From Bacillus sp. FJAT-29937 (GTDB taxonomy: Bacteria; Bacillota; Bacilli; Bacillales; Cytobacillaceae): a DNA stretch of 64,000 nt. Each line of letters begins with the position of its first letter. Position 1 is the stretch's first letter. Of this stretch, positions 8,687 through 16,878 are shown piece by piece. The stretch is from positions 280,971 to 344,970 of the forward strand of contig NZ_LMAS01000001.1 of NCBI RefSeq assembly GCF_001509555.1. The letters run 5' to 3'. Both the position numbers and the translations under genes were made by a program. Under the pieces are notes generated by a model. It ran no database searches, was not told where the DNA came from, and worked only from the letters and a program-made list of their open reading frames with translations.

Positions 8687-11017
8687 TTATTCCCCATTTC
8701 CCATTCTTTTGAGAGCTGTTTCAACATCTTCTTTTTCAAGATAGGATACATTTTGTAACAGCGAATCCTTATCGTCTCCAGCAAGAATCCTCATTGCTTG
8801 GGATTGAATTGTTTCATCCGTTAAATTTGTTGCAAATCGTCCATTGCCGTTTATTGATATTCCCTTTAATTTCCCTCTAAGGTACTCAATTGCTCTTTCT
8901 GATATTTCATATTGAAACTGTGAAGCATAATTGATCATAATTTGGAGCAGTTCTTCCGCAGTGTAGTCATTAAAATAGAAAAACTTTTTAAATCTTGATT
9001 TCAACCCCGGATTACTATGCAGCAAGGCTTCCATTTCGTTCGGATACCCTGCTAAAATGACAACTAAGTTCTCATTATGCTTTGTCATTTCATCAACTAA
9101 TGTATCAATGACTTCCTTGCCAAAGTCACCTTGAACACCAGATAATAAGGAATAGGCTTCATCAATAAAGAGGACTCCGCCAAGTGCTTCCTTCAATTTC
9201 TTTTTCGTTTTGATCGCAGTTTGTCCAACATATCCAGCGACAAAATCGGCTCGGCTCGCAACAATCAAATGCCCTCTTTTTAAAAAGCCGCATTCCTTTA
9301 ACAGCTCTGCATAAATTTTGGCAACGGTAGTTTTACCTGTTCCTGGGTTTCCAATAAAAACAGAATGGAGCTGGATAGGTACGACTGGGAATCCCTTTTC
9401 TCTTCTAATTTGCTGCATCTTTACAAATGATGTTAACATATTCACTTCGTTTTTTACCGTTTGAAGACCAATTAAATTCATTAATTGATCTTTAGGATTT
9501 ATAAGCTCATCACAAGCAGTCATTTCAAAATCCGTTTTCTCAAGCAGAGAGTAATCTAAAATGGAATTGTCAACATCGCCAATTTGAGCACCTTTTTTAA
9601 AAATAGCATCTAAAACGATGTTTTTTACAGCCCGGGCATTTCCAAACGTATCATCAACCCTTTCCATTTCAATCCTTTTCTCAAGCTCCTGTTTTGCCTC
9701 ACCGGTCAGGACATAGTCATTATCTATAGCGAGCTTATCGGCAATCTGAATGAGCTCATCATTTGAATAGTCAGGCAGATGGATAAAATTCGATTGGGGA
9801 AAACGACTTCTTAAACCAGGATTCGCATCAAGGAACTGACGCATCTCATCCGGGTACCCAGCCATAATAACAGCAAATTTTCCGCCATATTCTTCGCCTG
9901 TCATTAATGATACGAGCGTATCAATGACCGTTTGCCCATAATCGCTGCCTGATTGCCCTTCTCTTTTTAAACTATATGCCTCGTCAATAAATAGAACCCC
10001 TCCAAGTGCTTTTTGGACAGCAGCCCGTACGTTTTCTTCCGTTTGTCCAACAAAAGCGCCGACTAGCTGTGAACGATCGACTTCTACGACAGCTTCTTTA
10101 GATAATGAACCAAGATGATAATAAATTTTTGCCAGCAATCTTGCTAATGTTGATTTCCCCGTTCCCGGGTTTCCTGTTAAAATCATATGCAGGCTTAATT
10201 CATCTTTTAATTGAAAACCAAGTGCTCTTCTGTCCTTCTGATACTTTAAATATCGGTAAAAATCTCTTACTCGCCCTTTAACATGTTCTAATCCGATCAA
10301 TTTCTCCAATTCTTCCAGCGGATCCGCTGCTGTTTCAACTTCTATTGAATCCTCTTTAAAAAGCAATTCCCAGTTCTTCTTAATCTCTTCAATCCGGTCT
10401 AAGATTTCTTTCATTTCAACATAATACGAAGAGTGATAAAAGACTCCAACAACGGATTGTATATATTCTTCACTTGCTTTAAGAAGCTTTAAGGTCTCCT
10501 CCTCAGCCGTATCTAACAGTTCATTCATGCTTGAATATAATTCGATCAAATGGTTATCAGTCAATTTATCTAGAGTTTTGATAAGCTGCTCCCGTTCCTC
10601 TTCAGCTTGATCTAAGAACTTCCTGCATTGTTCTTGAATCTGATGAACGGTTTGGAGTTTTGCTTGTTTATTATCAGTTTCACGAAGCGGCGGAAACGCC
10701 AAAGTATGTAATAAAGCTTCTTTGTTCTTCCAATTCATTTGTTCGATGATCTCAGCAGCTTTAGAATGATGTGGATTTAAGCTATATGCTTTTTGTATCC
10801 ACGCAAGACCAAGAGTATCTTCCTTTGCTTTTGCTAGTCTTGAAAGACCGGCGAGCGAAAGTAATTCTGAAACCAGTTCCCTATTTTCATTCTGATTTAA
10901 CGTTTTGATAAAGGCTAATATTGCAGCTTCATTTTCAATATAACCATTTTGCTGAAACTCCAATTCCCAATTCCTTATTTGACTGTTCATATAATGATTC
11001 TGTCTTTGTTTTTCCAT
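8687..11017 (-). CDS. SpoVK/CbbX-like protein with two AAA+ domains
   Basis: A 776-residue protein. Residues 1 to about 230 are helical and rich in charged residues (coiled-coil-like, possible TPR-like helices). Two CbbX/SpoVK-type AAA+ modules follow, each with Walker A (GNPGTGKST about 282; GNPGTGKTT about 555) and Walker B (GGVLFIDEAYSL about 342 and 615). B. subtilis SpoVK has a single AAA domain of about 320 residues, so this is the double-length form. A spore-maturation role is inferred from the family and from the adjacent tlp and sspN. An in-frame GTG at 11026 is the alternative start; the ribosome site is weak. Confidence 0.82.
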   Translation of the reverse strand: MEKQRQNHYMNSQIRNWELEFQQNGYIENEAAILAFIKTLNQNENRELVSELLSLAGLSRLAKAKEDTLGLAWIQKAYSLNPHHSKAAEIIEQMNWKNKEALLHTLAFPPLRETDNKQAKLQTVHQIQEQCRKFLDQAEEEREQLIKTLDKLTDNHLIELYSSMNELLDTAEEETLKLLKASEEYIQSVVGVFYHSSYYVEMKEILDRIEEIKKNWELLFKEDSIEVETAADPLEELEKLIGLEHVKGRVRDFYRYLKYQKDRRALGFQLKDELSLHMILTGNPGTGKSTLARLLAKIYYHLGSLSKEAVVEVDRSQLVGAFVGQTEENVRAAVQKALGGVLFIDEAYSLKREGQSGSDYGQTVIDTLVSLMTGEEYGGKFAVIMAGYPDEMRQFLDANPGLRSRFPQSNFIHLPDYSNDELIQIADKLAIDNDYVLTGEAKQELEKRIEMERVDDTFGNARAVKNIVLDAIFKKGAQIGDVDNSILDYSLLEKTDFEMTACDELINPKDQLMNLIGLQTVKNEVNMLTSFVKMQQIRREKGFPVVPIQLHSVFIGNPGTGKTTVAKIYAELLKECGFLKRGHLIVASRADFVAGYVGQTAIKTKKKLKEALGGVLFIDEAYSLLSGVQGDFGKEVIDTLVDEMTKHNENLVVILAGYPNEMEALLHSNPGLKSRFKKFFYFNDYTAEELLQIMINYASQFQYEISERAIEYLRGKLKGISINGNGRFATNLTDETIQSQAMRILAGDDKDSLLQNVSYLEKEDVETALKRMGNGE

Positions 11018-11093
11018 ATGTATCACTTCTTCTTATATAGTCCACAACTATCATATCATACTTAATGACAAGGAAAAAAATTTGAATTAAAAG

Positions 11094-11123
11094 AAGACCT
11101 GATCACTTGGAATCAGGTCTTTT
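11094..11123. terminator. Terminator after tlp
   Basis: AAGACCTGAT and ATCAGGTCTT form a 10-bp stem; A/T tracts on both sides. It ends the sspN-tlp transcript. Confidence 0.85.
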
Positions 11124-11136
11124 AATTGGAACTTAT

Positions 11137-11373
11137 TTATTGAAAGCCATTTTGCCTTGCTTGACTTTCATCTTGAATTTCTGCACGCATGGCTTCTATA
11201 CTTTCCTTGCGGCGCTCATTTTTAGCGGCAATTTTTGCACGCTCTTCCCCGTCAGCAAACTGCATCGTTTCTTCAGCTTCATTTATATTTTCAATTGTGT
11301 TTTCAACCATCGTATTTAATTTTTCAACATTGTCACTGCGATCATCTGGTTTAGGTTTATTTTCATAAGCCAT
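11137..11373 (-). CDS. tlp: Small acid-soluble spore protein Tlp
   Basis: A 78-residue, highly charged protein (KPKPDDRSDNVEKL at the N-terminus, Glu/Lys-rich helix after it) matching the thioredoxin-like spore protein Tlp of Bacillus. Spore-core protein of unknown action, made in the forespore. AGGAGG lies 10 bases upstream of the ATG. It follows sspN by 63 bases; in B. subtilis sspN-tlp is also one operon under sigma G. Confidence 0.92.
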   Translation of the reverse strand: MAYENKPKPDDRSDNVEKLNTMVENTIENINEAEETMQFADGEERAKIAAKNERRKESIEAMRAEIQDESQARQNGFQ

Positions 11374-11436
11374 AAATAAATAACCTCCTATTGAAGATGT
11401 ACTGATTCAAAGTTAGTATGTCGTTTCAAAGGAAAG

Positions 11437-11580
11437 CTATTCACCTTTTGTTTGTATGACTTGGGGAACTCCGCCAGTATTGCTTTGCATTTTTTTCCCT
11501 TTATTGCCGCCAAAGCTGCGTGGCTGTGTACCAACATGGTTAGGGTTAAAATTCCCTGGGTGACCTTTTGGATTACTCAT
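11437..11580 (-). CDS. sspN: Small acid-soluble spore protein N
   Basis: A 47-residue SspN. The protein starts MSNPKGHPGNFNPNHVGTQP and continues RSFGGNKGKKMQ, the typical SspN sequence. The Shine-Dalgarno GAGGAGGG is 6-7 bases before ATG but is itself the 3' arm of the upstream hairpin (11586-11622), so translation from any read-through transcript should be masked. Cotranscribed with tlp. Confidence 0.93.
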   Translation of the reverse strand: MSNPKGHPGNFNPNHVGTQPRSFGGNKGKKMQSNTGGVPQVIQTKGE

Positions 11581-11585
11581 AAAAA

Positions 11586-11622
11586 TCCCTCCTCAATTAG
11601 AGTATGTACACTTGAGGAGGGA
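11586..11622 (-). terminator. Hairpin that is both terminator and SD mask for sspN
   Basis: On the minus strand ATCCCTCCTCAA pairs perfectly with TTGAGGAGGGAT across about 13 bases, followed by TTTT and at once by the sspN ATG. The 3' arm contains the sspN ribosome site. It probably ends the fbpB-like transcript. Confidence 0.8.
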
Positions 11623-11642
11623 TTCATTAATGGTAAACAATG

Positions 11643-11774
11643 TTATTCCGCTTTATTTAAACGCTTTTCTTCTAATCGCTCTTCAATTTTATCCATTGCT
11701 GCCTGATCTTTTAAAATTTGTCGCTTATTTTCTGAAACAAGTTCGGCGAATGAGCGTTTTCGTGGTTTTCTCAT
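11643..11774 (-). CDS. FbpB-like Fur-regulated basic protein
   Basis: A 43-residue basic peptide with the FbpB pattern: MRKPRKRSFAELVSENKRQI, then a charged helix. In B. subtilis FbpB is an iron-starvation protein thought to act with the small RNA FsrA on iron-using mRNAs such as citB; here it lies close to citB. GAAGGTGA precedes the ATG. A TTGACC and a GATAAT stretch lie upstream, but I cannot draw a full Fur box with confidence. Similarity is by motif only. Confidence 0.72.
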   Translation of the reverse strand: MRKPRKRSFAELVSENKRQILKDQAAMDKIEERLEEKRLNKAE

Positions 11775-11870
11775 TTTAAGTCACCTTCCTTCAATCCTTA
11801 TATTATCTTTTATTATGGTCAATAACCGTTTTAATTATTACAAATTTTCGAAAATTTAATTTTACAAAAG

Positions 11871-11901
11871 AAAACACCAGCATAAGCTGATGTGTTTTTA
11901 T
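11871..11901 (-). terminator. Terminator of yneN
   Basis: AAAACAC-CAGC pairs with GCTG-(AT)-GTGTTTT around ATAA, with one bulge, followed by T residues on the minus strand. It overlaps the yneN stop. Confidence 0.7.
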
Positions 11902-12404
11902 TTCGTATATTCTCTCATCATGTCAATGGTCATTGCACTTAAGTGCTTATGCGTAATGATTCCTTTTTCATTAATAAAGAAGGTCGTTGGAATGGTTAAA
12001 ATTTTATATGCAGTATTAACCTCATCTTTATCGTCGAGTAGAATAGGAAAATGAATGTTCATCTGCTTGGCAAACCCAGCAACATCATACTCGGGATCAA
12101 TATTAACAGCAAGTATAACTATTTTATCACCGGCTTCTTCGTAAAACTTTTGCATAGCAGGCATTTCCGCTTTACAAGGTGGACACCATGTTGCCCAAAA
12201 ATTTAAGATCACCTTTTTTCCTCTATAATTGGATAGCTTCACTGTTTCGCCTTCTAGGGTTTTTAATTCAAAATCAAGTGCCTTTAATCCAACCTTCAGC
12301 CCTGGAAGGTTCTCCGTTTTCGGTTCATCCTTATCCATCGCGTGAACAATGGCTGCTGCCATTAAGCCCAAAATAATACTTGCTGCTAAGATCTTTTTAA
12401 TCAT
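11898..12404 (-). CDS. yneN: Membrane-tethered thioredoxin-like protein YneN
   Basis: A 168-residue TlpA/ResA-family thiol-disulfide oxidoreductase. One N-terminal membrane/signal segment (about residues 4-22) places the thioredoxin fold outside the membrane. The active site is FWATWCPPCKAEMPA near residue 75, and the cis-proline motif is IPTTFFI. The family reduces disulfides in exported proteins, for example in cytochrome c maturation or spore synthesis; the partner here is unknown. As in B. subtilis it lies next to citB. It is 42 bases downstream of the membrane protein gene and probably cotranscribed with it. Confidence 0.88.
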   Translation of the reverse strand: MIKKILAASIILGLMAAAIVHAMDKDEPKTENLPGLKVGLKALDFELKTLEGETVKLSNYRGKKVILNFWATWCPPCKAEMPAMQKFYEEAGDKIVILAVNIDPEYDVAGFAKQMNIHFPILLDDKDEVNTAYKILTIPTTFFINEKGIITHKHLSAMTIDMMREYTK

Positions 12405-12446
12405 ATGCTGTTCAACACCTTATTATCTATTTAATCGTATTGTAAC

Positions 12447-12863
12447 CTAGACAAGCAGAAAAAATAAGGTTCTGAACAGCCAAAAGGCAACGAAAAATGT
12501 GACAATTCCATAAACAATTTGTGTAAACCAGTTCTTAAACAGCCATTTTCCTTTTCGATATTTTGTATAAAAATATATGACTGCGATTAATAGGCCGAGC
12601 AGTTTTCCCTTTGTTCCGCCAGTTGAATAAAGAATGGATATCGGCTCTTCTATAATGATCGTTGGCTGAAATATAACGGAACTAAATTTATAAACTATAA
12701 ATCCAATTAGAACAGCGTTTAAAAACGAATTTAAAAAGTATTCTTGAAATGAACGATCTTCTTTTGTTTTTGATTTCATAAATAAATAAGCAGTCAAACC
12801 GGCCAGAAAAAAAATAAGCCATTCATATTTCAACATGAAGTGGCCTAACATAATTGCACCCAT
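12447..12863 (-). CDS. Unknown four-segment membrane protein
   Basis: About 138 residues with four hydrophobic segments (roughly 10-28, 43-62, 80-95 and 110-135) and basic loops. I recognise no catalytic motif. Start ATG at 12863 is chosen because GGGAGGGAAGAG sits just upstream; the frame is open to 12881. Position between citB and yneN matches small uncharacterised yne membrane genes of Bacillus, and it may be a partner of the thioredoxin-like protein; that is inference. Confidence 0.65.
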   Translation of the reverse strand: MGAIMLGHFMLKYEWLIFFLAGLTAYLFMKSKTKEDRSFQEYFLNSFLNAVLIGFIVYKFSSVIFQPTIIIEEPISILYSTGGTKGKLLGLLIAVIYFYTKYRKGKWLFKNWFTQIVYGIVTFFVAFWLFRTLFFLLV

Positions 12864-12940
12864 CTCTTCCCTCCCAATCATATATTCTTTCTATAAACAT
12901 ACAAGAGTCCTTTATGTTTGTAAAAATAAGTGCTTGCACG

Positions 12941-12986
12941 AAAAAAGCGCATGAGGTTTCAATTTCTGAAACCGCACGCGCTTTTT
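12941..12986 (-). terminator. Terminator of citB
   Basis: AAAAAGCGC pairs with GCGCTTTTT, and an inner GGTTTCA/TGAAACC stem sits within it; both strands end in T tracts. Confidence 0.88.
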
Positions 12987-12995
12987 GTATAAAAA

Positions 12996-15704
12996 TTAAT
13001 TAGCTAATTTATCACGTAGAACCATTTGTAAAATCCCGCCATGACGGTAGTAATCGATTTCTACTTCTGAATCGAAACGAACAAGAACGTCGAATTCTTT
13101 CTTGTTGCCTTCTTCATCAGTTGCAGTTACCTTTACAAGATCACGTGGTTTAACATTTTCATCGATTTGAACATCGATTGTTTCTTTTCCAGTTAAGCCC
13201 AGAGTTTCTGCGCTATCGCCATCTTTGAATTGAAGTGGAAGAACCCCCATCAATACTAGGTTTGAACGGTGAATACGCTCGTAGCTTTCAGCAATAACTG
13301 TCTTAATTCCAAGTAAGTTTGTACCTTTTGCAGCCCAGTCACGTGAAGAGCCCATTCCATAATCTTTACCTGCTAGTACAACAAGACCTGTACCATCCTC
13401 TTTGTACTTCATGCAAGCATCGTAAATGGACATAACTTCACCAGTAGGCCAGTAAGTAGTGAAACCGCCCTCTGTTCCTGGAGCAATTTGGTTACGGATA
13501 CGGATATTAGCAAATGTACCGCGCATCATTACTTCATGGTTACCACGGCGAGAACCGTAAGAGTTAAAGTCGCGTACCTCTACTCCGTTTTCTAATAAAT
13601 ATTTACCAGCAGGTGTATTTTTGCCAATTGCACCAGCAGGAGAAATATGGTCAGTTGTAACAGAATCGCCAAATTTACCAACTACACGAAGACTATTTAA
13701 CGGCTTCACTTCATCCGGATCTGCCTTTAATCCTTCAAAGAAAGGAGGATTTTGGATGTATGTTGATGTTTCATCGAAAGTATAAAGCGGCTCACTGCTT
13801 GTTTGGATTTGATTCCAAAGAGCATTATCACCAAATACGTTCTCATATTCTTTACGGAATAATTCTGGTGTTACTGTTTGCTTAACAACTTCATTTACCT
13901 CAGCAGTTGTTGGCCAAATATCTTTAAAGAATACGTCATTTCCATCTTTATCTTTTCCAATAGCTTCCTTCTGAAGATCAATATCCACTGTGCCAGCTAG
14001 CGCATAAGCAACAACTAACGGCGGTGAAGCCAGGTAGTTAGCTTTTACTAAGGGATGAATACGTCCTTCAAAGTTACGGTTACCAGAAAGAACGGATGTT
14101 ACTAGAAGATCGCTTTCAGCTATCGCCTTTTCGATTTCCTCTTTAAGTGGTCCAGAGTTACCGATACAAGTCGTACAGCCGTAACCAACAATGTTAAAAC
14201 CTAATTGATCTAGATAAGGCTGAAGACCTGAATCACGAAGGTAACCAGTTACAACTTTAGAACCTGGTGCTAAAGAAGTCTTAACAAACTTTGGAACTTC
14301 CATGCCAAGTTCAACAGCTTTTTTCGCAACTAAACCAGCGCCGACTAATACATATGGGTTAGATGTATTTGTACAGCTCGTAATAGCAGCAATTGCAACA
14401 GCACCTGTTTTCATTTCAGTTGTATCGCCATTATTGAATGAAACAGTTACTTCCTTATCAATTTCCTTCCCATCTAAGCCAAAGCCTTGGTTCCCTTGTG
14501 GAGCAGTTAATGCTTTGTTAAATTCCTGTTTCATCGCTGAAAGTGGAATTAAGTCCTGTGGACGCTTTGGACCAGATAGGTTTGCTTCGATATCAGAAAG
14601 ATTGATCTCAACAACATTTGTATAAACTGGCTCTAATGAAGGATCGAAGAATAATCCATTTTCTTTAGAGTATGTTTCTACTAATTTAATTTGTTCTTCA
14701 GAACGGCCAGTTAAACGCATATATTCAAGTGATTCCTCGTCAACTGGGAAGAATCCGCAAGTTGCACCATATTCAGGTGCCATGTTCGCAATTGTAGCGC
14801 GGTCAGCAAGCGGCAGTTCAGTTACCCCAGGACCGAAGAATTCAACAAATTTTCCGACAACACCATGTGAACGAAGAACTTGTGTTACTTTTAATGCTAA
14901 GTCAGTAGCTGTTGCACCGTCTGGAAGTTCTCCAATTAGCTTCACACCTACAACCTCTGGTACAGGGAAATATGAAGGCTGTCCAAGCATTCCTGCTTCC
15001 GCTTCAATTCCTCCCACACCCCAGCCAAGAACACCAATACCGTTGATCATAGTTGTATGGGAATCTGTACCTACTAATGTGTCTGGGAATGTTTCGAATT
15101 CTCCATCTTCATTTTCAATTGCATGAACGACACTTGCAAGATATTCAAGGTTTACTTGGTGAACAATACCTGTTGCAGGCGGTACAGCACGGTAGTTATC
15201 GAATGCTTTTTGTGCCCAGCTTAGGAATTGATAACGCTCCGCATTTCTTTCGAATTCAAGCTTCATATTAGCATCTAAAGCTTCAGGAGAACCGAATTGG
15301 TCAACTTGAACAGAGTGGTCAATAACTAGGTCAACCGGCTTAAGCGGATTGATTTTATCAGGGTCTCCACCCATGTCTGCCATCGCTTTACGAAGAGATG
15401 CTAAATCTACAACGGCAGGAACACCGGTAAAGTCTTGCAGAATAACACGTGAAGGCTTGAAAGGGACGTCAACCTCTTTAACCTCATCTGTGCCCCATTT
15501 TGCTAAGTTTTCTACATGCTCTTGCGTAATGACACGACCGTCATATTGACGAAGAACAGATTCTAATAATACTTTAATAGAGTACGGCAGATTTGCTACA
15601 TTGCCGACACCAGCTTTTTCTAAAGCGCCTAAATGATAATAGTTATAACGCTTCCCGTCTAATTCAAATGACTTACGGGCATTAAATACATCATTTTTCA
15701 CCAT
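12996..15704 (-). CDS. citB: Aconitate hydratase (aconitase)
   Basis: A 902-residue AcnA/IRP-type aconitase, close to the usual 900-910. It isomerises citrate to isocitrate in the TCA cycle and, in B. subtilis, also binds iron-responsive RNA when it loses its 4Fe-4S cluster. The cluster ligands are visible: SCTNTSNPY (Cys near 437) and [13 protein letters not shown] (two Cys near 505). The C-terminal swivel domain has the SSRDWAAKG motif. GGGGGATTAACCC precedes the ATG. Monocistronic between a long regulatory region and a strong terminator. Confidence 0.97.
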   Translation of the reverse strand: MVKNDVFNARKSFELDGKRYNYYHLGALEKAGVGNVANLPYSIKVLLESVLRQYDGRVITQEHVENLAKWGTDEVKEVDVPFKPSRVILQDFTGVPAVVDLASLRKAMADMGGDPDKINPLKPVDLVIDHSVQVDQFGSPEALDANMKLEFERNAERYQFLSWAQKAFDNYRAVPPATGIVHQVNLEYLASVVHAIENEDGEFETFPDTLVGTDSHTTMINGIGVLGWGVGGIEAEAGMLGQPSYFPVPEVVGVKLIGELPDGATATDLALKVTQVLRSHGVVGKFVEFFGPGVTELPLADRATIANMAPEYGATCGFFPVDEESLEYMRLTGRSEEQIKLVETYSKENGLFFDPSLEPVYTNVVEINLSDIEANLSGPKRPQDLIPLSAMKQEFNKALTAPQGNQGFGLDGKEIDKEVTVSFNNGDTTEMKTGAVAIAAITSCTNTSNPYVLVGAGLVAKKAVELGMEVPKFVKTSLAPGSKVVTGYLRDSGLQPYLDQLGFNIVGYGCTTCIGNSGPLKEEIEKAIAESDLLVTSVLSGNRNFEGRIHPLVKANYLASPPLVVAYALAGTVDIDLQKEAIGKDKDGNDVFFKDIWPTTAEVNEVVKQTVTPELFRKEYENVFGDNALWNQIQTSSEPLYTFDETSTYIQNPPFFEGLKADPDEVKPLNSLRVVGKFGDSVTTDHISPAGAIGKNTPAGKYLLENGVEVRDFNSYGSRRGNHEVMMRGTFANIRIRNQIAPGTEGGFTTYWPTGEVMSIYDACMKYKEDGTGLVVLAGKDYGMGSSRDWAAKGTNLLGIKTVIAESYERIHRSNLVLMGVLPLQFKDGDSAETLGLTGKETIDVQIDENVKPRDLVKVTATDEEGNKKEFDVLVRFDSEVEIDYYRHGGILQMVLRDKLAN

Positions 15705-16059
15705 GGGTTAATCCCCCTTTTACATATTTAATCAAGTATAAAGAGTTAGAATATTGTCGAAATGATGGAACTTTTGTCCATCTATTACTCACAATAATAA
15801 TCTTAATACAATGTGCTACATAAGTAAATAACAAGAAAGTTATTGTTTTTGATAAGTTTTACTTATGTCAAAAACAACAATTCATCTGATTCAATGAAAT
15901 AACACATATTAAAGTGATTTATTCTTTAACATTAACATTTGTACAAATAAGTATATTATGTTACCAAAATATTTTCACTTAAAAGAACAATAAAAAAGGA
16001 ATATAGAACCGACATAATTTGAAGAAACTTGCAAAAAATAACTGTTGGAGGTGATGGAA
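15705..16059 (-). promoter_or_regulatory. citB control region with CcpC-like dyads
   Basis: A 355-bp AT-rich stretch between divergent citB and sspO without a gene. Dyads: ATAA-N7-TTAT at 15852-15866, the form bound by CcpC at B. subtilis citB, and AATAAC-N6-GTTATT at 15827-15844. TTGTCGAA at 15754-15761 matches the Spo0A box core. The sspO promoter must also lie here, but I cannot fix its -10 and -35 with confidence. Confidence 0.55.
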
Positions 16060-16209
16060 GTGGCAAAAAGGAAATCTAATCATATTGTTCCAGGGATGAA
16101 TGCAACAAAAGGGCAAGGAATGGGCGCAGGGTATAATGAGGAATTTGCAAATGAGCCCTTAACAGAGATGCAAAAGCAAAATAATAAAAAGCGAAAGAAA
16201 AACCAATAA
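16060..16209 (+). CDS. sspO: Small acid-soluble spore protein O
   Basis: A 49-residue Ssp[21 protein letters not shown], then GAGYNEEF and a basic [10 protein letters not shown] tail identical in type to B. subtilis SspO. Forespore-made spore-core protein. GTG at 16060 is chosen over the ATG at 16054 because TTGGAGGTG gives 6-base spacing to the GTG. Divergent from citB, as in B. subtilis. Confidence 0.9.
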   Translation: MAKRKSNHIVPGMNATKGQGMGAGYNEEFANEPLTEMQKQNNKKRKKNQ

Positions 16210-16261
16210 AAGAAGTTATAAATAGCTTAGAGGATCTTTCTGGATTATTCGGCAATAAACG

Positions 16262-16291
16262 AAAGGAAGCGAATCTCATCTCGCTTCCTTT
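16262..16291 (+). terminator. Terminator of sspO
   Basis: AAAGGAAGCGA and TCGCTTCCTTT form an 11-bp stem around ATCTCATC. The trailing T tract is short on the plus strand, and the stem could also serve the convergent gene at 16318. Confidence 0.75.
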
Positions 16292-16317
16292 ATCATCTAT
16301 TCAAATGAAATCCCATC

Positions 16318-16578
16318 TTAATGGTATTGATTCACTTCATTAACGATTGTGGTTAAGTCGTGCTGGAATTTCTCTAACTGCATTCTCTGTGTTTCTGATG
16401 CAACCTCAAGTGCATTTTCGATTTGTTCGTAGGCCTCATTCACTTCTTGTTTTAAGTGCTTTAGCTGATGACCGTAATTGGCAGAATCCCTGACAATTTC
16501 ATAATAGAGCTCCTGAGCATCCTCCATTCCCTGCTGTGCAGCCTGAAATGCTTGCTGTTTATTCTTATTATATGGCAT
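16318..16578 (-). CDS. Small acidic helical protein, unknown
   Basis: About 86 residues, starting MPYNKNKQQAFQAAQQGMED, rich in Gln, Glu and Ala with heptad spacing that suggests a coiled coil (about residues 20-80). No signal, membrane segment or Cys. ATG at 16578 follows AAAGGAG at 11 bases; the frame is open to a GTG at 16590. It sits between sspO and sspP, so a spore-related role is possible, but I do not recognise the family. Confidence 0.6.
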   Translation of the reverse strand: MPYNKNKQQAFQAAQQGMEDAQELYYEIVRDSANYGHQLKHLKQEVNEAYEQIENALEVASETQRMQLEKFQHDLTTIVNEVNQYH

Positions 16579-16642
16579 TTCCTGATTCACTCCTTTATAT
16601 AAATGTACATATAAATTGTGCAGTCATCAAAAAAAATATTCT

Positions 16643-16671
16643 GTATAATTTTTCAGCTTCCTTCCATGCTA
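16643..16671 (+). promoter_or_regulatory. Sigma-G promoter of sspP
   Basis: GTATA at 16643-16647 and CATGCTA at 16665-16671, 17 bases apart, match the sigma-G consensus (GHATR and CATNHTA) fully, 20 bases before the sspP start. Confidence 0.75.
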
Positions 16672-16691
16672 TTTGTTAGGAGGGATATTAA

Positions 16692-16835
16692 ATGAACAAA
16701 AACGATGGCAAGGATATGCGCAAAAATGCACCAAAAGGAGATAATTCAGGTCAGCCTGAACCGTTAAGCGGCTCTAAAAAGGTGAAAAACCGCAATCATA
16801 CAAGACAAAAACATAATTCTAGTCACGATATGTAA
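16692..16835 (+). CDS. sspP: Small acid-soluble spore protein P
   Basis: A 47-residue SspP, with [20 protein letters not shown] in the centre and the conserved basic C-terminus [16 protein letters not shown]. Preceded by TTAGGAGGGATATTAA and a full sigma-G promoter. It follows sspO on the same strand but with its own promoter and a terminator between. Confidence 0.94.
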   Translation: MNKNDGKDMRKNAPKGDNSGQPEPLSGSKKVKNRNHTRQKHNSSHDM

Positions 16836-16839
16836 TCAA

Positions 16840-16878
16840 AAAAACAGCTGCCGCTCTTAATAGCGCCAGCTGTTTTTC
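16840..16878. terminator. Bidirectional terminator between sspP and selA
   Basis: AAAAACAGCTG and CAGCTGTTTTT pair, with an inner CGCT/AGCG stem; T tracts on both strands serve the two convergent genes. Confidence 0.9.

Noticed and set aside
13200..15600. Several open frames antisense to citB
   Set aside because: They lack ribosome sites and mirror the codon bias of the aconitase gene.
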